Virus record (IMG/VR): IMGVR_UViG_3300035070_001070
Location: 1-43,918 of that record
Length of the DNA: 43,918 nt
Strand: one strand, 5' to 3'
From: a virus
The notes below the pieces were generated by a model. It saw only the letters and a program-made list of their open reading frames with translations, searched no databases and was not told the origin of the DNA. Shown here piece by piece: positions 23,791-32,966 of this stretch. The translations under genes and the position numbers were made by a program. Position 1 is the first letter of the stretch, and every line of letters starts with the position of its first letter.

Positions 23791-24560
23791 TATTCTCCAT
23801 CTATATTAAAGTCACTCCAATAATCAGCACCGCCTCCTACACCTCCCACAACTTGATTCCCTTGATTTATTTGGTCATTAGTTACGGTAGTCGGAGGAAC
23901 TATACCATCGGGGTACCACGTATTCATTGTGTTCGGTTGGTTATAAATTGGAGTATTTGGAGCCATACTAGTATTAGCACCGCCTCCTTGACCTCCACCA
24001 AAGCCTTCATAAAGACCCATAGCATCTAACCCTGTACTTGCGGCTCCAGCTAGTCCTTGGAAACCTTGAGCATTTAATTGCATAGCTCTCACTTCCGCTT
24101 GTGCAGCAGCCTTTTGTGCTCCTTGAACTGTGCCTAGTTCTACACCGACTTGTTGATTTCTAATTCTATCGTTTTCAGCAGCGACTCTCATGTCTCTATT
24201 CATTAAATCTCTTTGCATTTGTAAACGTTGAGCTTCATTTGCATCAGCTCCAGCAGCCATAGCTTTTCCTACACCGCCTATTAAGGCTCTATCACCAGAT
24301 TCTCTTAATGCTTGAATATTTTGTGATTGAACCGCAGCATTTCCTTGCATTGCTAATTCATAAGGCTCTAAAGGTACTTGGACGCTTTCTGCGTAATTAG
24401 TTTGAAGAAGATTCTCCATCTCAATCATTGCTTGAGCTGCTTCTCTGTCAGCTTCATCCTTTAAGTCTTTTTGTTTCTTTGCGTCTGAGAAAGATTTTAC
24501 AGCACCAACAACTTGTACTGCTGCACCTATTCCTCCAATTATCGCTGCTCCTACTCCCAT
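23790..24560 (-). CDS. Small internal/ejection virion protein, 256 aa
   Basis: It starts with a Gly/Ala-rich hydrophobic helix (MGVGAAIIGGIGAAVQVVGA), then an amphipathic Ala, Gln and Glu-rich helical body up to about residue 190. It ends in a Gly/Asn-rich tail (GFGGGQGGGANTS). This is the layout of T7 gp14-like and P22 gp7-like proteins, which line or cross the envelope during DNA ejection. It overlaps the upstream gene by 10 bases and the downstream gene by one (TAATG). The family assignment rests on layout, not a specific motif. Confidence 0.62.
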   Translation of the reverse strand: MGVGAAIIGGIGAAVQVVGAVKSFSDAKKQKDLKDEADREAAQAMIEMENLLQTNYAESVQVPLEPYELAMQGNAAVQSQNIQALRESGDRALIGGVGKAMAAGADANEAQRLQMQRDLMNRDMRVAAENDRIRNQQVGVELGTVQGAQKAAAQAEVRAMQLNAQGFQGLAGAASTGLDAMGLYEGFGGGQGGGANTSMAPNTPIYNQPNTMNTWYPDGIVPPTTVTNDQINQGNQVVGGVGGGADYWSDFNIDGE

Positions 24561-24967
24561 ATTTTTTTAATCATTTCGTTATACCTTTCGGTATTATATT
24601 TATAACCTTGAGAAATACTCACGTCTAACAAGGACTTACTGTTTCCTTTCAGAAGCGAATATACGTATTTTTTGTCTAATTTTCTAGCTAATGAGGTAAT
24701 TGTTTCATCAAGAAGTGATATACAATACCTTCTTTTTTCTTTGTCTTTGTAGTTTATATTCGACACAATGAACTCAATCCATACCAATGCAGAGTTTGTA
24801 TTGAACATGAATCCCGCACAGACAGGGGTTTCCCCGTCATATACTATGAATCCACCCGTACCATTTTCGGGTAACATGTCTTTAGGTGGAGGTGTTTTTC
24901 TCCATTCCCTCCACCATCCACATAATATCTCGTCATAGTCATTTTCATTCAATTTTCTTACCGTCAT
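24551..24967 (-). CDS. GNAT-like acetyltransferase in the tail module, 138 aa
   Basis: The pattern MTVRKLNENDYDEILCGWWR, then TPPPKDMLPENGTGGFIVYD, then ETPVCAGFMF...ALVWIEFIVSN, has the strand-helix layout of the small GNAT-like proteins often found between tail and internal-protein genes in phages. The acetyl-CoA loop (here YKDKEKRRYCISLL) lacks a clear Q/R-x-x-G-x-G, so activity is uncertain. It overlaps both neighbours, so it is part of the virion operon. Modification of a virion or host protein is possible. Confidence 0.6.
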   Translation of the reverse strand: MTVRKLNENDYDEILCGWWREWRKTPPPKDMLPENGTGGFIVYDGETPVCAGFMFNTNSALVWIEFIVSNINYKDKEKRRYCISLLDETITSLARKLDKKYVYSLLKGNSKSLLDVSISQGYKYNTERYNEMIKKIWE

Positions 24968-25809
24968 TATGGAAAACTTTTAGATACCTCAGAGCCTACT
25001 TCAAATATTTCAGACTGAGTTGTTTGATAATTTTCGATTATAAACTCTATGTAGTAGCCTCTCAACCCGTGAGATTCTGCAACTGAATTTTTTACATAAA
25101 ACGTATAGTCTGTATCGGTTATTCCTGCATCACCTCCAATACCTGTGGTTGAGTCTACTGTTATTTTGTTATATATTACTGGAGCAGCGTCGTAAGACTT
25201 CTTCTCTATTGACGTAATTACACCACATAAGGTATACACTCCCGAATTGAAGTAGTACAATAAGTCACCGACACTCATTATATTATCAACCGTCTTGTAT
25301 GGATAGTATATAATGATGTTTGCTGGCACTCCAGTAATTACAATACTAGGGGTTCCAACCCCTTGCGATGACCTTAGTGGTAGTTCTGAATCAGTAACAG
25401 GTATTGCTCCATTACCACGAATAAACGAGAAGTAGTTCCCCTCCTTTAACTCAAAGTAGTCTGAATCAATATCCCCCGTTTCTAAGTCTGTGAACCCTGC
25501 AAATCCCCACTCATTTGTTGCGTCAAGCGATATTGTTTTAAATACCTTGGTCGTTGTCGGAGCCTCGTTCAGTACAGACCTTACACTCATAGCGGTAAAA
25601 TCACCATAGAACGTGCATCTGTCTACATTGTCTGAGTTATGAACAAACATATTTCCACCCTTAAACGTGTACAGGTTCTGTCCCATTCCTTGAATCTGTT
25701 CAGGATAGAACGAATAGAATGACGGGAACCCTTTAACAGAGTCGCTATACGTGAGCGTATAACTAGTTAACTGCGGTGCAATTGATGGTGTTATCGTTGG
25801 TTTAGCCAT
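24967..25809 (-). CDS. Tail-associated structural protein candidate, 280 aa
   Basis: I do not recognise a named family. The protein is rich in beta strands and aromatic residues (GFPSFYSFYPEQIQGMGQNL, then YTFKGGNMFVHNSDNVDRC), as expected for a tail or beta-propeller-like component. The C-terminal half also has short strands with Thr/Val/Ile. It directly follows the 1455-residue muzzle-like gene with a shared stop-start (TAATG), so the two products probably assemble together. Confidence 0.55.
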   Translation of the reverse strand: MAKPTITPSIAPQLTSYTLTYSDSVKGFPSFYSFYPEQIQGMGQNLYTFKGGNMFVHNSDNVDRCTFYGDFTAMSVRSVLNEAPTTTKVFKTISLDATNEWGFAGFTDLETGDIDSDYFELKEGNYFSFIRGNGAIPVTDSELPLRSSQGVGTPSIVITGVPANIIIYYPYKTVDNIMSVGDLLYYFNSGVYTLCGVITSIEKKSYDAAPVIYNKITVDSTTGIGGDAGITDTDYTFYVKNSVAESHGLRGYYIEFIIENYQTTQSEIFEVGSEVSKSFP

Positions 25810-28800
25810 TATCTGTAGTCGTATATTAGGTAAATGTAAGGCTTAAATGCTGCTTGAACTTGCGTGTACGTGATGTCGTAGTAGTATACCCCTGTAGTTG
25901 GATTAACCAATGGAGTTAGTGTAGTAGCTGCTGACAGCATGCTTGTTATCCCTGTTGGAGAGTTATCCAACTCGGTTGCTGATAGTAAGTATTTCAGTTC
26001 ACTTGAGCCGAATGTAAAGTCGTCAAAGTCCCTTTTCGTTGACTGAATACGTATAGTTACCGTGCCACCTGTAGTTGGAGGAATCATACCAACTCCTGAG
26101 TTTCCTGTAAGAGTTGTAAACTGATTAACGTTTATTTGGTCATCAGTACTTTGTATTAAGACCAATTCACTTTGCGTTGGACTTACGTATGTTCCCTGAG
26201 TCCAAAAGAATTCGTTGTGGATATAATTTATGCCTGTGTCAACTGTTGATAAAGCTACCTGAGTAATCTGTGGATTGTTATCAACAGGGCATCCAACCGT
26301 TACCGAATATGTTACAGTGACGGGGTCTGATAATGTGACCTCAACACTAGCAGTTTCAACACCAACCACTTTTGCAAATGTAAATGAGCCAATCCCTGTT
26401 ACATCTCCTGATGTGTATGGAGTTCCATTATAAGTTATTGTCACATTAGCAGTTCCACCGTCAGGAATAAACGATATGGTATAGTTCACAGTACAAGTGC
26501 CAGAACCTGGAGATAGTATAACGTCCCATTCAACACTAGTGACATCAGTTGTCTTTCTTATTCTTTCTCCACACTGAGCAATAAACGGTTCAAGTGGAAG
26601 TGAGTCCAAGTTCCCTGCAAGCACATACTCTCCCATATAAGGGTCATATCCTCCTAGTTTTTGTGTATTCGGAGTTATTTTTAAGTAGTCTCTAAACCAA
26701 GACCGCATCCCTAAATTAGATATTACAGTCAACTGCTCGTCATATCCTGAGCCTGTTAGTTTTATTAACGAACCTCTTTTTTGGTCTAAGAAGAATTTAT
26801 CATATCCCCACTCAGTATAACTCTCTGGGTTATTGCTAATCCCGAAGTTCTCTATCCTAGCTATCTGAGTTCCAAGTACTTCTGGAACTGATGTAATTGT
26901 TCCTCCTCCTGAAGCTGAACTTATAAGCTCCTTACTTGAAAGTACATAAGAAATTTTATCTTCTTGTAGAGTTAGAACATCATTAGCCCTTCCTGATAAA
27001 ACTCTAATTGAGCCAAAACTTTTTTCTAGTGACTTGAAGTTTGCTAGTGCTAAGTTAAACTCGTTCAGTTTATTCACATTCGTTTCGGCATTATAAATAC
27101 CACTGTAAGTAATATCAGCGAATCTCTCGGCTTCTTTGTAGTCTTCTTGAGATACCGCATAGAAACGCTCCCCTAATGTGAATGAAGGTGATGTAAGACC
27201 ATCGCCAATCTTGTAACTCTCTACTCCGTTACCGAAACAGAAGCAGTCAAAGAATGATAGGTCTGATATCGCAGGTAAAGTACCTGTCTGTGTTTGGATG
27301 TTCCCAGCATGGAATCCGTCTACAATGTCATAAACATCACTATCCTCATAGAAAACATCAGGGTCAGCTTCAGTTGGTATTGTTTCGAAGACGAATAAGT
27401 CGCCTCCAGATAGAATCTTGATACTACAATTAACCATATTAAATACACCTGTTCCTTGATTACCATTTCTAAGACCTAAATACATTTGTCCTGATTCGGA
27501 GTCAGACGGTGACGCTAAATCTGGATTATACCAAAGGAATTGGAATCTATGTGACTCAGGTATTACTCCAGGGATTGTAATTTCATTACTACCTGTATCT
27601 AGTATGTAATCATATAGTTCATCATAATATATATTTTCTGTAGTTATTCCATCACCATCAGTAGAAAAAGCTTCACCTGTGTAGAAACTTATGTTATCTC
27701 CCTGAACCCAATCATACATATTGCTATAGTTACCACTAGACGTATATGTTTTATTATATATATATGTCTGTATATTTCCTTCTATGTCGTAACCAGTGAA
27801 TGAAATTCCTATTTCTATTTGACTTCCTGCTGGAACCGCCCAAGGTAAGAATTCTGTATTTGTTGGGCTTACATCAGCACCATCGTTATACTTAGGGTTC
27901 TCTGAGTATATAGGATACAATAAGTACGTTTCACGCTCTCTAAGTCCATTTTCATTAATATATCCGCCAAGATAGTCTGTATCAAACGCATTAGATTTTA
28001 ATTGCATATACAGTCCAGATGGCTCTTCCAATTCTGTGTTTGACTCTAAAAAATTTCTAGGTTGAGCCGAAATGTCTGTTACTGTTACTTCTACGTACTT
28101 ATCTAAATATCCTGAAATATCTTTCTTTACCCTTAACTTATCCCCTACGCTACATTTATTTTGATTATCTCCTTCTAATTTAAAATAAGTGCTACCATCT
28201 ACATTCTCATTAAAGAATATATTTGAATATATAGTTTCATAACCTAATTCAGATGGCTTCAACGCAAATTTATATTTAGTAGCCCAATATGGAGGTCTTT
28301 GAGTAATAGGTATTGTTACTCTAATATTATTTTTTGAAGCTGATTTATTCGGCTCTACATAAACTGTGTTTCCAGTACTTACTAGCGATGTAGTTGACCT
28401 ATTATATTCATCCATGTATATAATACTAGTCTCATAGTCACGTTTACTGTGTAAACTTCTACCTATATCTTCTTTATAAAATGATGCTTTAGCATATGCT
28501 ACTTGAAAGTATTCATAAACCGCATTATATGTTCCAGGAGATGATGTTAAATCATATCTCATAGCCACCATAGATAAACTAAACGTATCCCCAGTAGTAG
28601 ATACGTTTATACCTTCATCGGTGGTTGTTACACCGCTAGTTTCTTTGAACCAGCCTTGATATGGTAGTAATGGTGTAAATGAGCCACAATTAATTTGGTC
28701 AGTTAATGAGTTCCCAGAATCAACAGTACCACAATCGTCTATTGGCGTGAATGTAGTTTCTCCTATAGCCTCTTCAAATTCAGGACTTGCTACAAATAAA

Positions 28801-30176
28801 GCCACAGATGCATAATCATTCTGAAGAGTTACAGATACACTTATATTTATATTTATTGATGAAGGAGTTGTAGTAGGCAGAAGTCCTGTTGACTTATATA
28901 ACATATGAGATAGTGTCATATCCAATGTTAATCTACTTCCAGCAGTTAAATCAGAAGCTACATTATCCATATTGACGGTTATAGTTGAACCGTTAACAAC
29001 TTCAGCCCCTGAAGGGTCTATATTGTATGTCGTTGGGGACTTGGTTATTATAAGAAACTCTTCCTCTACAGGTGTTGATATAACCTCAGTAGTAAACTGA
29101 ATCTTACAATCTCTTCCATCCTCGTCAATGACATTATACCCTTCAATGTAGTTACCGTACATAAGCCTATTGCCCATTATGGTTTGGGCTTGTGCTTTAT
29201 GAGGTACATTGTCAAACAGTCTGAATAACTCTATCTCAGGTAGAGTGGTGTAAACCTTCTTGTTTTTAAATAAAACAAGTACGGTAATATCATCCATCCA
29301 TCCTAATTGAGCCTTATCATACTTTCCTATGATATTAATTACGTTAGAGTTTGAAAACTTAAATACAATATCAACCCCATCAACATTACTAGTCCCAGTT
29401 TCTATCTCTAAAATTGCTGAGTTAAATGCGTTAGTCATTCCATCGTTTTGGAATGTATCGTTGTTGAGTTTAAAATCATTAGGTGCAAATGCAATCTTTG
29501 AAAATTGCGATAGAGCAGAATACTCTCCGTTCTTGTACTTGAATCTATATGCAAAACAAAGAAATCTTGTGTCTAAATAAGTTTCCTGACCGTTTTGTTT
29601 TATTAATTCTACTATTGGTGATGCTGACGGAGGCTGAACAATAACGTTTATATCTAATGCGCTTGGTTGATAGTATGGAGTTAGTACATTGAATCTTCTT
29701 GGTGGGTTCTTAAAGTCATTTATAAATAGTAGGTTATCAACCTTATCCATTGAATTTACTCTATACAAAGGGTCGAAGTTTAATACTGTTTCAGTTCCAA
29801 CACCATCATTTATACTAGTTACATTGTATATCAATACATCATTCACAACATCATATGACACTATCATATCTAGTATTCTTGTTTCAACACTATCTATCGG
29901 TTTCCAACTCGGGTCATGAACGCACCAATAGATAGTGTTGAAGCTAGTGTCTTCCATAGACCCTATACACACGGCATCTTCTGATAGTGCAGTCCCTTCG
30001 TATTCTAATTCAGTTATTTGCTCGTTTCCTTTAGCATTTTCAATAGCACCCATCTCACTCTCCTCGGTGGAACCAAGGCGAACGTTCATTGCGTCGATGT
30101 ATTCACCGTTGGGGATAAGGCGTTCATCGAATACCTTATTCATTCTACCTTTCGTGAAACTTCTGGTTATCTTCAT
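25809..30176 (-). CDS. Tail muzzle / DNA-stabilization-type protein, 1455 aa
   Basis: The N-terminus KITRSFTKGRMNKVFDERLI, continuing PNGEYIDAMNVRLGSTEESE...GAIENAKGNEQI, is the hallmark start of P22 gp10/T7 gp12-like tail tip proteins in short-tailed phages, including the crAss-like muzzle protein. The rest is long runs of beta strands, consistent with a beta-propeller with inserted Ig-like domains. One Thr/Val-rich segment near 1280-1360 (TISFIPDGGTANVTITYNGT) looks like such an insertion. It would close the portal channel and keep DNA inside. At 1455 residues it is longer than P22 gp10 and T7 gp12. The start abuts the previous stop (TAGATG). Confidence 0.75.
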   Translation of the reverse strand: MKITRSFTKGRMNKVFDERLIPNGEYIDAMNVRLGSTEESEMGAIENAKGNEQITELEYEGTALSEDAVCIGSMEDTSFNTIYWCVHDPSWKPIDSVETRILDMIVSYDVVNDVLIYNVTSINDGVGTETVLNFDPLYRVNSMDKVDNLLFINDFKNPPRRFNVLTPYYQPSALDINVIVQPPSASPIVELIKQNGQETYLDTRFLCFAYRFKYKNGEYSALSQFSKIAFAPNDFKLNNDTFQNDGMTNAFNSAILEIETGTSNVDGVDIVFKFSNSNVINIIGKYDKAQLGWMDDITVLVLFKNKKVYTTLPEIELFRLFDNVPHKAQAQTIMGNRLMYGNYIEGYNVIDEDGRDCKIQFTTEVISTPVEEEFLIITKSPTTYNIDPSGAEVVNGSTITVNMDNVASDLTAGSRLTLDMTLSHMLYKSTGLLPTTTPSSININISVSVTLQNDYASVALFVASPEFEEAIGETTFTPIDDCGTVDSGNSLTDQINCGSFTPLLPYQGWFKETSGVTTTDEGINVSTTGDTFSLSMVAMRYDLTSSPGTYNAVYEYFQVAYAKASFYKEDIGRSLHSKRDYETSIIYMDEYNRSTTSLVSTGNTVYVEPNKSASKNNIRVTIPITQRPPYWATKYKFALKPSELGYETIYSNIFFNENVDGSTYFKLEGDNQNKCSVGDKLRVKKDISGYLDKYVEVTVTDISAQPRNFLESNTELEEPSGLYMQLKSNAFDTDYLGGYINENGLRERETYLLYPIYSENPKYNDGADVSPTNTEFLPWAVPAGSQIEIGISFTGYDIEGNIQTYIYNKTYTSSGNYSNMYDWVQGDNISFYTGEAFSTDGDGITTENIYYDELYDYILDTGSNEITIPGVIPESHRFQFLWYNPDLASPSDSESGQMYLGLRNGNQGTGVFNMVNCSIKILSGGDLFVFETIPTEADPDVFYEDSDVYDIVDGFHAGNIQTQTGTLPAISDLSFFDCFCFGNGVESYKIGDGLTSPSFTLGERFYAVSQEDYKEAERFADITYSGIYNAETNVNKLNEFNLALANFKSLEKSFGSIRVLSGRANDVLTLQEDKISYVLSSKELISSASGGGTITSVPEVLGTQIARIENFGISNNPESYTEWGYDKFFLDQKRGSLIKLTGSGYDEQLTVISNLGMRSWFRDYLKITPNTQKLGGYDPYMGEYVLAGNLDSLPLEPFIAQCGERIRKTTDVTSVEWDVILSPGSGTCTVNYTISFIPDGGTANVTITYNGTPYTSGDVTGIGSFTFAKVVGVETASVEVTLSDPVTVTYSVTVGCPVDNNPQITQVALSTVDTGINYIHNEFFWTQGTYVSPTQSELVLIQSTDDQINVNQFTTLTGNSGVGMIPPTTGGTVTIRIQSTKRDFDDFTFGSSELKYLLSATELDNSPTGITSMLSAATTLTPLVNPTTGVYYYDITYTQVQAAFKPYIYLIYDYR

Positions 30177-31100
30177 CTACTTAATTTGTTTATCAATACC
30201 TCTCATGTTCATAAGTAATCGACCTGGGTGCATGTTACTTATTCTAATCCTAGCGTTTCTACGTAGTGCCGAGCGTTTCTTTTGCTTTCTCCTTACAATG
30301 TATTCCTGTACACCTAACTTTGAATCTAAAAGCCTACACTCAATCTCTGCGTAGATATAGTCTTCAAATAATTTATTCACAGAAATTACGGTATCATCAC
30401 CGCCTTCCATACCGTCACTGACATATTCTAAAACGCAAAGCTCCTCAGCCATTCCTGAACTGAAATTAATTACTCCACCCTTACTATCAATCTTAAACGT
30501 TGGATTTGCATTTGCAGTTTCGGTATTTAAACCATACCTAGCTCCAACAGCAAAGTCAAAGTACCAGTTACCGTCAACGTTCCATCCCTCATGGTTATCG
30601 AACCTAGAGTTTTCGTTAAGGTAAATACTTCTCTTTTGACCAGTTATTCTATCAAAGTCTAGTGTAGAATGCTCAGGCTTTAAAATATTACCATCCTCGT
30701 CAAATAAAATTCTACAGTCGTTGTCTTGCAAGTAAGCGTCACTGTAGTTCGTTTGAATATTTTCTGTTAATGGTCTTAGTACTCCGTCTTTATAAAGCGA
30801 AATACGTACCCAATTCACATAGTCGGGAGGTAATACAAACCTTAAATTATCACACACATTTAACTCAAGAATTTTAATCTCCTTGAATGCGTCATAGTTT
30901 AACTCCTGTATTGCTCGTTTTGCATGGAATAGTATCTTATACCTCTCCTCGTTATTAACAAGTGAGTGATTCCCAGAATACATTAGTTCAAAGTTATTAA
31001 CAATGTCAACCAATGAAACATATTGGTACGAACCCCAATTAGCATCCTCTGGAGCAGCACCTCCATTTTCATAGTACTGATAAGCTGAAATGTAAGCCAT
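30177..31100 (-). CDS. Head-tail ring/adaptor-type protein, 307 aa
   Basis: The N-terminal part (VSLVDIVNNFELMYSGNHSL, then LFHAKRAIQELNYDAFKEIK) is a helical bundle. LPPDYVNWVRISLYKDGVLR follows, a strand pattern typical of T7 gp11-like adaptor and crAss-like ring proteins. The C-terminus is basic (RRKQKKRSALRRNARIRISN), as expected for a portal-channel surface. It sits between a second protein of the same kind and the muzzle gene. The ring/adaptor role is inferred from layout and order. Confidence 0.65.
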   Translation of the reverse strand: MAYISAYQYYENGGAAPEDANWGSYQYVSLVDIVNNFELMYSGNHSLVNNEERYKILFHAKRAIQELNYDAFKEIKILELNVCDNLRFVLPPDYVNWVRISLYKDGVLRPLTENIQTNYSDAYLQDNDCRILFDEDGNILKPEHSTLDFDRITGQKRSIYLNENSRFDNHEGWNVDGNWYFDFAVGARYGLNTETANANPTFKIDSKGGVINFSSGMAEELCVLEYVSDGMEGGDDTVISVNKLFEDYIYAEIECRLLDSKLGVQEYIVRRKQKKRSALRRNARIRISNMHPGRLLMNMRGIDKQIK

Positions 31101-31101
31101 A

Positions 31102-32070
31102 TTATCTTTCTAAATTAGTTTCTCTATCCTCTAGCTTCGCAGCTATTCCAACGACATTATCCTCTCTTATCGAGATTCCAGCGTATTCTAGTATCTTCAA
31201 TACCAACGTGTGCTCACTCAAAATAGGAAGCTCAAAGTCTTGATAGTCAGACTGTGTTGAGTCGAATAATGGCTCACCGTCTGCCGATGGAACGTCAGAG
31301 TAAGTCCATTTAGGTTCACGTGGGTATCTTATGTATTGAATAACAACCGAACCTGGTTGAGCAATTGTTAACGGATATAGTGCCACAATTTCTCCAGTAG
31401 CCGTAGACTCAGACTCACTCAATACATATGCTGGGTAAGTAACTGTAGGGGCAGTATGATTCGAGTTTGTTAGTAGCGTTATCTTTGATTGACTTACCTT
31501 TTCAATTGGTCGAACACCAACTAAACTAAGAATAGCGTAACCCTGTGCGTCTTCGTAAATACTTCTAGTCAAATGAATAGCGATATCACTGACAACTGAT
31601 ATCACATATGCAACCTCGCCTGTGACTAAGTTTACTGCAATATCACCTTGAGATATACCATCTGTTGTAAACGTAGCACCACTGTCTCGTAGTTCTTGAC
31701 CAGCTGTAGCAGGAGAAGTTATACCTCCTGATGACAGTATAGTTTGATGATAATTCATTTTCTGAATCATGAAGTAATCTTCAGGAAGAGTCATATAGTG
31801 ACTTACTTCCCCAGCAACTATCGGTAGTAAAATATTTGATGTTGAGAACTTTTCAATTGTCTCGGCTATAGACTGTGCAATATTTGCATCATCTGTTCCT
31901 GACTTTCTAGCATTCTCTTTATTGATTTGGTAGTTGTATCTACTAAAATAACTTTCAAATATCTCTATCTGAGCCTGCTTTGCAAACAGATTAAAATCCG
32001 AAGGAGATATGTATCCGTAGTTATTTTTGTTTAAAACGGATAAAACCGTATTTCGAACAGAGTTTATCAT
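31102..32070 (-). CDS. Head-tail ring/adaptor-type protein, 322 aa
   Basis: This has a similar plan to the following protein: an N-terminal helical part (FNLFAKQAQIEIFESYFSRY) and then MTLPEDYFMIQKMNYHQTIL, which corresponds to the LPPDYVNWVRI strand of its neighbour. A beta-rich middle with a small insertion follows (ALYPLTIAQPGSVVIQYIRYPREPKW). The two may be distant relatives that form successive rings under the portal. A TATATTTG promoter element (32087-32094) and an upstream terminator make this the first gene of a separate tail transcript. Confidence 0.62.
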   Translation of the reverse strand: MINSVRNTVLSVLNKNNYGYISPSDFNLFAKQAQIEIFESYFSRYNYQINKENARKSGTDDANIAQSIAETIEKFSTSNILLPIVAGEVSHYMTLPEDYFMIQKMNYHQTILSSGGITSPATAGQELRDSGATFTTDGISQGDIAVNLVTGEVAYVISVVSDIAIHLTRSIYEDAQGYAILSLVGVRPIEKVSQSKITLLTNSNHTAPTVTYPAYVLSESESTATGEIVALYPLTIAQPGSVVIQYIRYPREPKWTYSDVPSADGEPLFDSTQSDYQDFELPILSEHTLVLKILEYAGISIREDNVVGIAAKLEDRETNLER

Positions 32071-32086
32071 TCAGTTAATTTTTTAA

Positions 32087-32094
32087 CAAATATA
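32087..32094 (-). promoter_or_regulatory. TATATTTG promoter element for the tail genes
   Basis: On the minus strand TATATTTG fits the Bacteroidota -7 consensus TAnnTTTG exactly and is followed by TTAAAAAATTAACTGA before the ATG at 32070. It directly follows the terminator hairpin at 32098-32128, so transcription stops and restarts here. No clear -33 TTG is seen, as that place is taken by the terminator stem. Confidence 0.6.
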
Positions 32095-32097
32095 ACG

Positions 32098-32128
32098 AAA
32101 AAAAGGGTACAGTCTATCTGCACCCCTT
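32098..32128 (-). terminator. Intrinsic terminator before the ring-protein genes
   Basis: On the minus strand AAGGGGTGCAG, loop ATAGA and CTGTACCCTT form a 10-bp stem with one bulged G and one G-T pair. A run of seven T follows. It lies 22 bases after the stop of the 250-residue gene and ends the capsid-side transcript. Confidence 0.85.
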
Positions 32129-32149
32129 AATTCATTTATATATTAATTT

Positions 32150-32902
32150 TTAAGCCTCAGCTATTTCCTTCTCCAATACATGCATAACTTTAATGCCATC
32201 ATCAGTTTTTAGGAAGTTTACAAGCTCAGTTCTATAGTCATTACCGTAAGGAACGTCTATAAGTTTAGTCTTGTTGTCAGATAGGTTATACCAAATCTGT
32301 GAGTCATTGCTTCTAGTCTTTAATAGACCTGCCGTGAAACACTTTGATACCATTCCTGATAAGTCTAGGTCTGGGTCATCAACTAGACCCATAAACTTGT
32401 GTGGGTTATTCTTAGCAAATCGAATTATATCTCTCTTGATTTCAGGAGTAGTCATCTTATCTACTTTAAGATTCAACTGAACAATAGCAATTGACTCCAT
32501 TTGTTCGATGGATAATTTTCTTGCCAATGAAGCAGCCTCATCTGAAGCATCCATTTCTTCTAACTCTGTTTGAGCGTCAACCGCTCTATCCATTAGTTTG
32601 AATGATTTATTGTACTGTGGATGCAATAGTAAAAACTCTTGTAGCACTGGATTTGTCTTTGGAACAAACAATGAACCGTCATCAAAAATGATTGGCTCAA
32701 TAATAGCATGACCATCCTGCTCGTCTTCAAACGGGCTTTTTTGGTTCACAGCGTAACGAAGAATTCTGTTAATTTTTTTGTCATTGTCCCAATATTGTAA
32801 TGGGTTAGACCTTGTGTTTCTTGAATTAAGCATGTAGCTTAAAGGGGATGACTTACGAGTCAAAATGAAGGACATATCCTTCGGTTCTTTTTTATTAAAC
32901 AT
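32150..32902 (-). CDS. Unknown capsid-neighbour protein, 250 aa
   Basis: I do not recognise this family. The N-terminal 70 residues are basic and polar (SFILTRKSSPLSYMLNSRNT). The middle is acidic and helical (DRAVDAQTELEEMDASDEAA), and the C-terminal part (DIIRFAKNNPHKFMGLVDDP...GNDYRTELVNFLKTDDGIKV) looks like small helical repeats. The gene has its own strong terminators on both sides and an A-rich leader, so it may be expressed at a level distinct from the capsid gene. Its place between capsid and ring genes suggests a virion or assembly role. An ATG nine codons in is an alternative start. Confidence 0.6.
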   Translation of the reverse strand: MFNKKEPKDMSFILTRKSSPLSYMLNSRNTRSNPLQYWDNDKKINRILRYAVNQKSPFEDEQDGHAIIEPIIFDDGSLFVPKTNPVLQEFLLLHPQYNKSFKLMDRAVDAQTELEEMDASDEAASLARKLSIEQMESIAIVQLNLKVDKMTTPEIKRDIIRFAKNNPHKFMGLVDDPDLDLSGMVSKCFTAGLLKTRSNDSQIWYNLSDNKTKLIDVPYGNDYRTELVNFLKTDDGIKVMHVLEKEIAEA

Positions 32903-32925
32903 TTTATTTTATTTTAGTTATTGTT

Positions 32926-32957
32926 AAAAAGAAGGGTACGGCATTGCACCGTACCCT
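32926..32957 (-). terminator. Intrinsic terminator after the major capsid gene
   Basis: On the minus strand AGGGTACGG and CCGTACCCT form a perfect 9-bp stem around a 7-base loop (TGCAATG), followed by TC and five T. It starts ten bases after the capsid stop. The stem shares the AGGGTAC core with the next terminator, which suggests a common origin or recent duplication. Confidence 0.88.
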
Positions 32958-32966
32958 CTATATATA

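Noticed and set aside
12769-24560. Many plus-strand frames of 60-130 codons opposite the giant and internal virion genes, several with hydrophobic Ser/Leu-rich products
   Set aside because: They lie wholly within long minus-strand genes with clear protein patterns. Their Ser/Leu/Phe-rich products are the usual antisense shadow of Lys/Glu/Asn-rich coding DNA.
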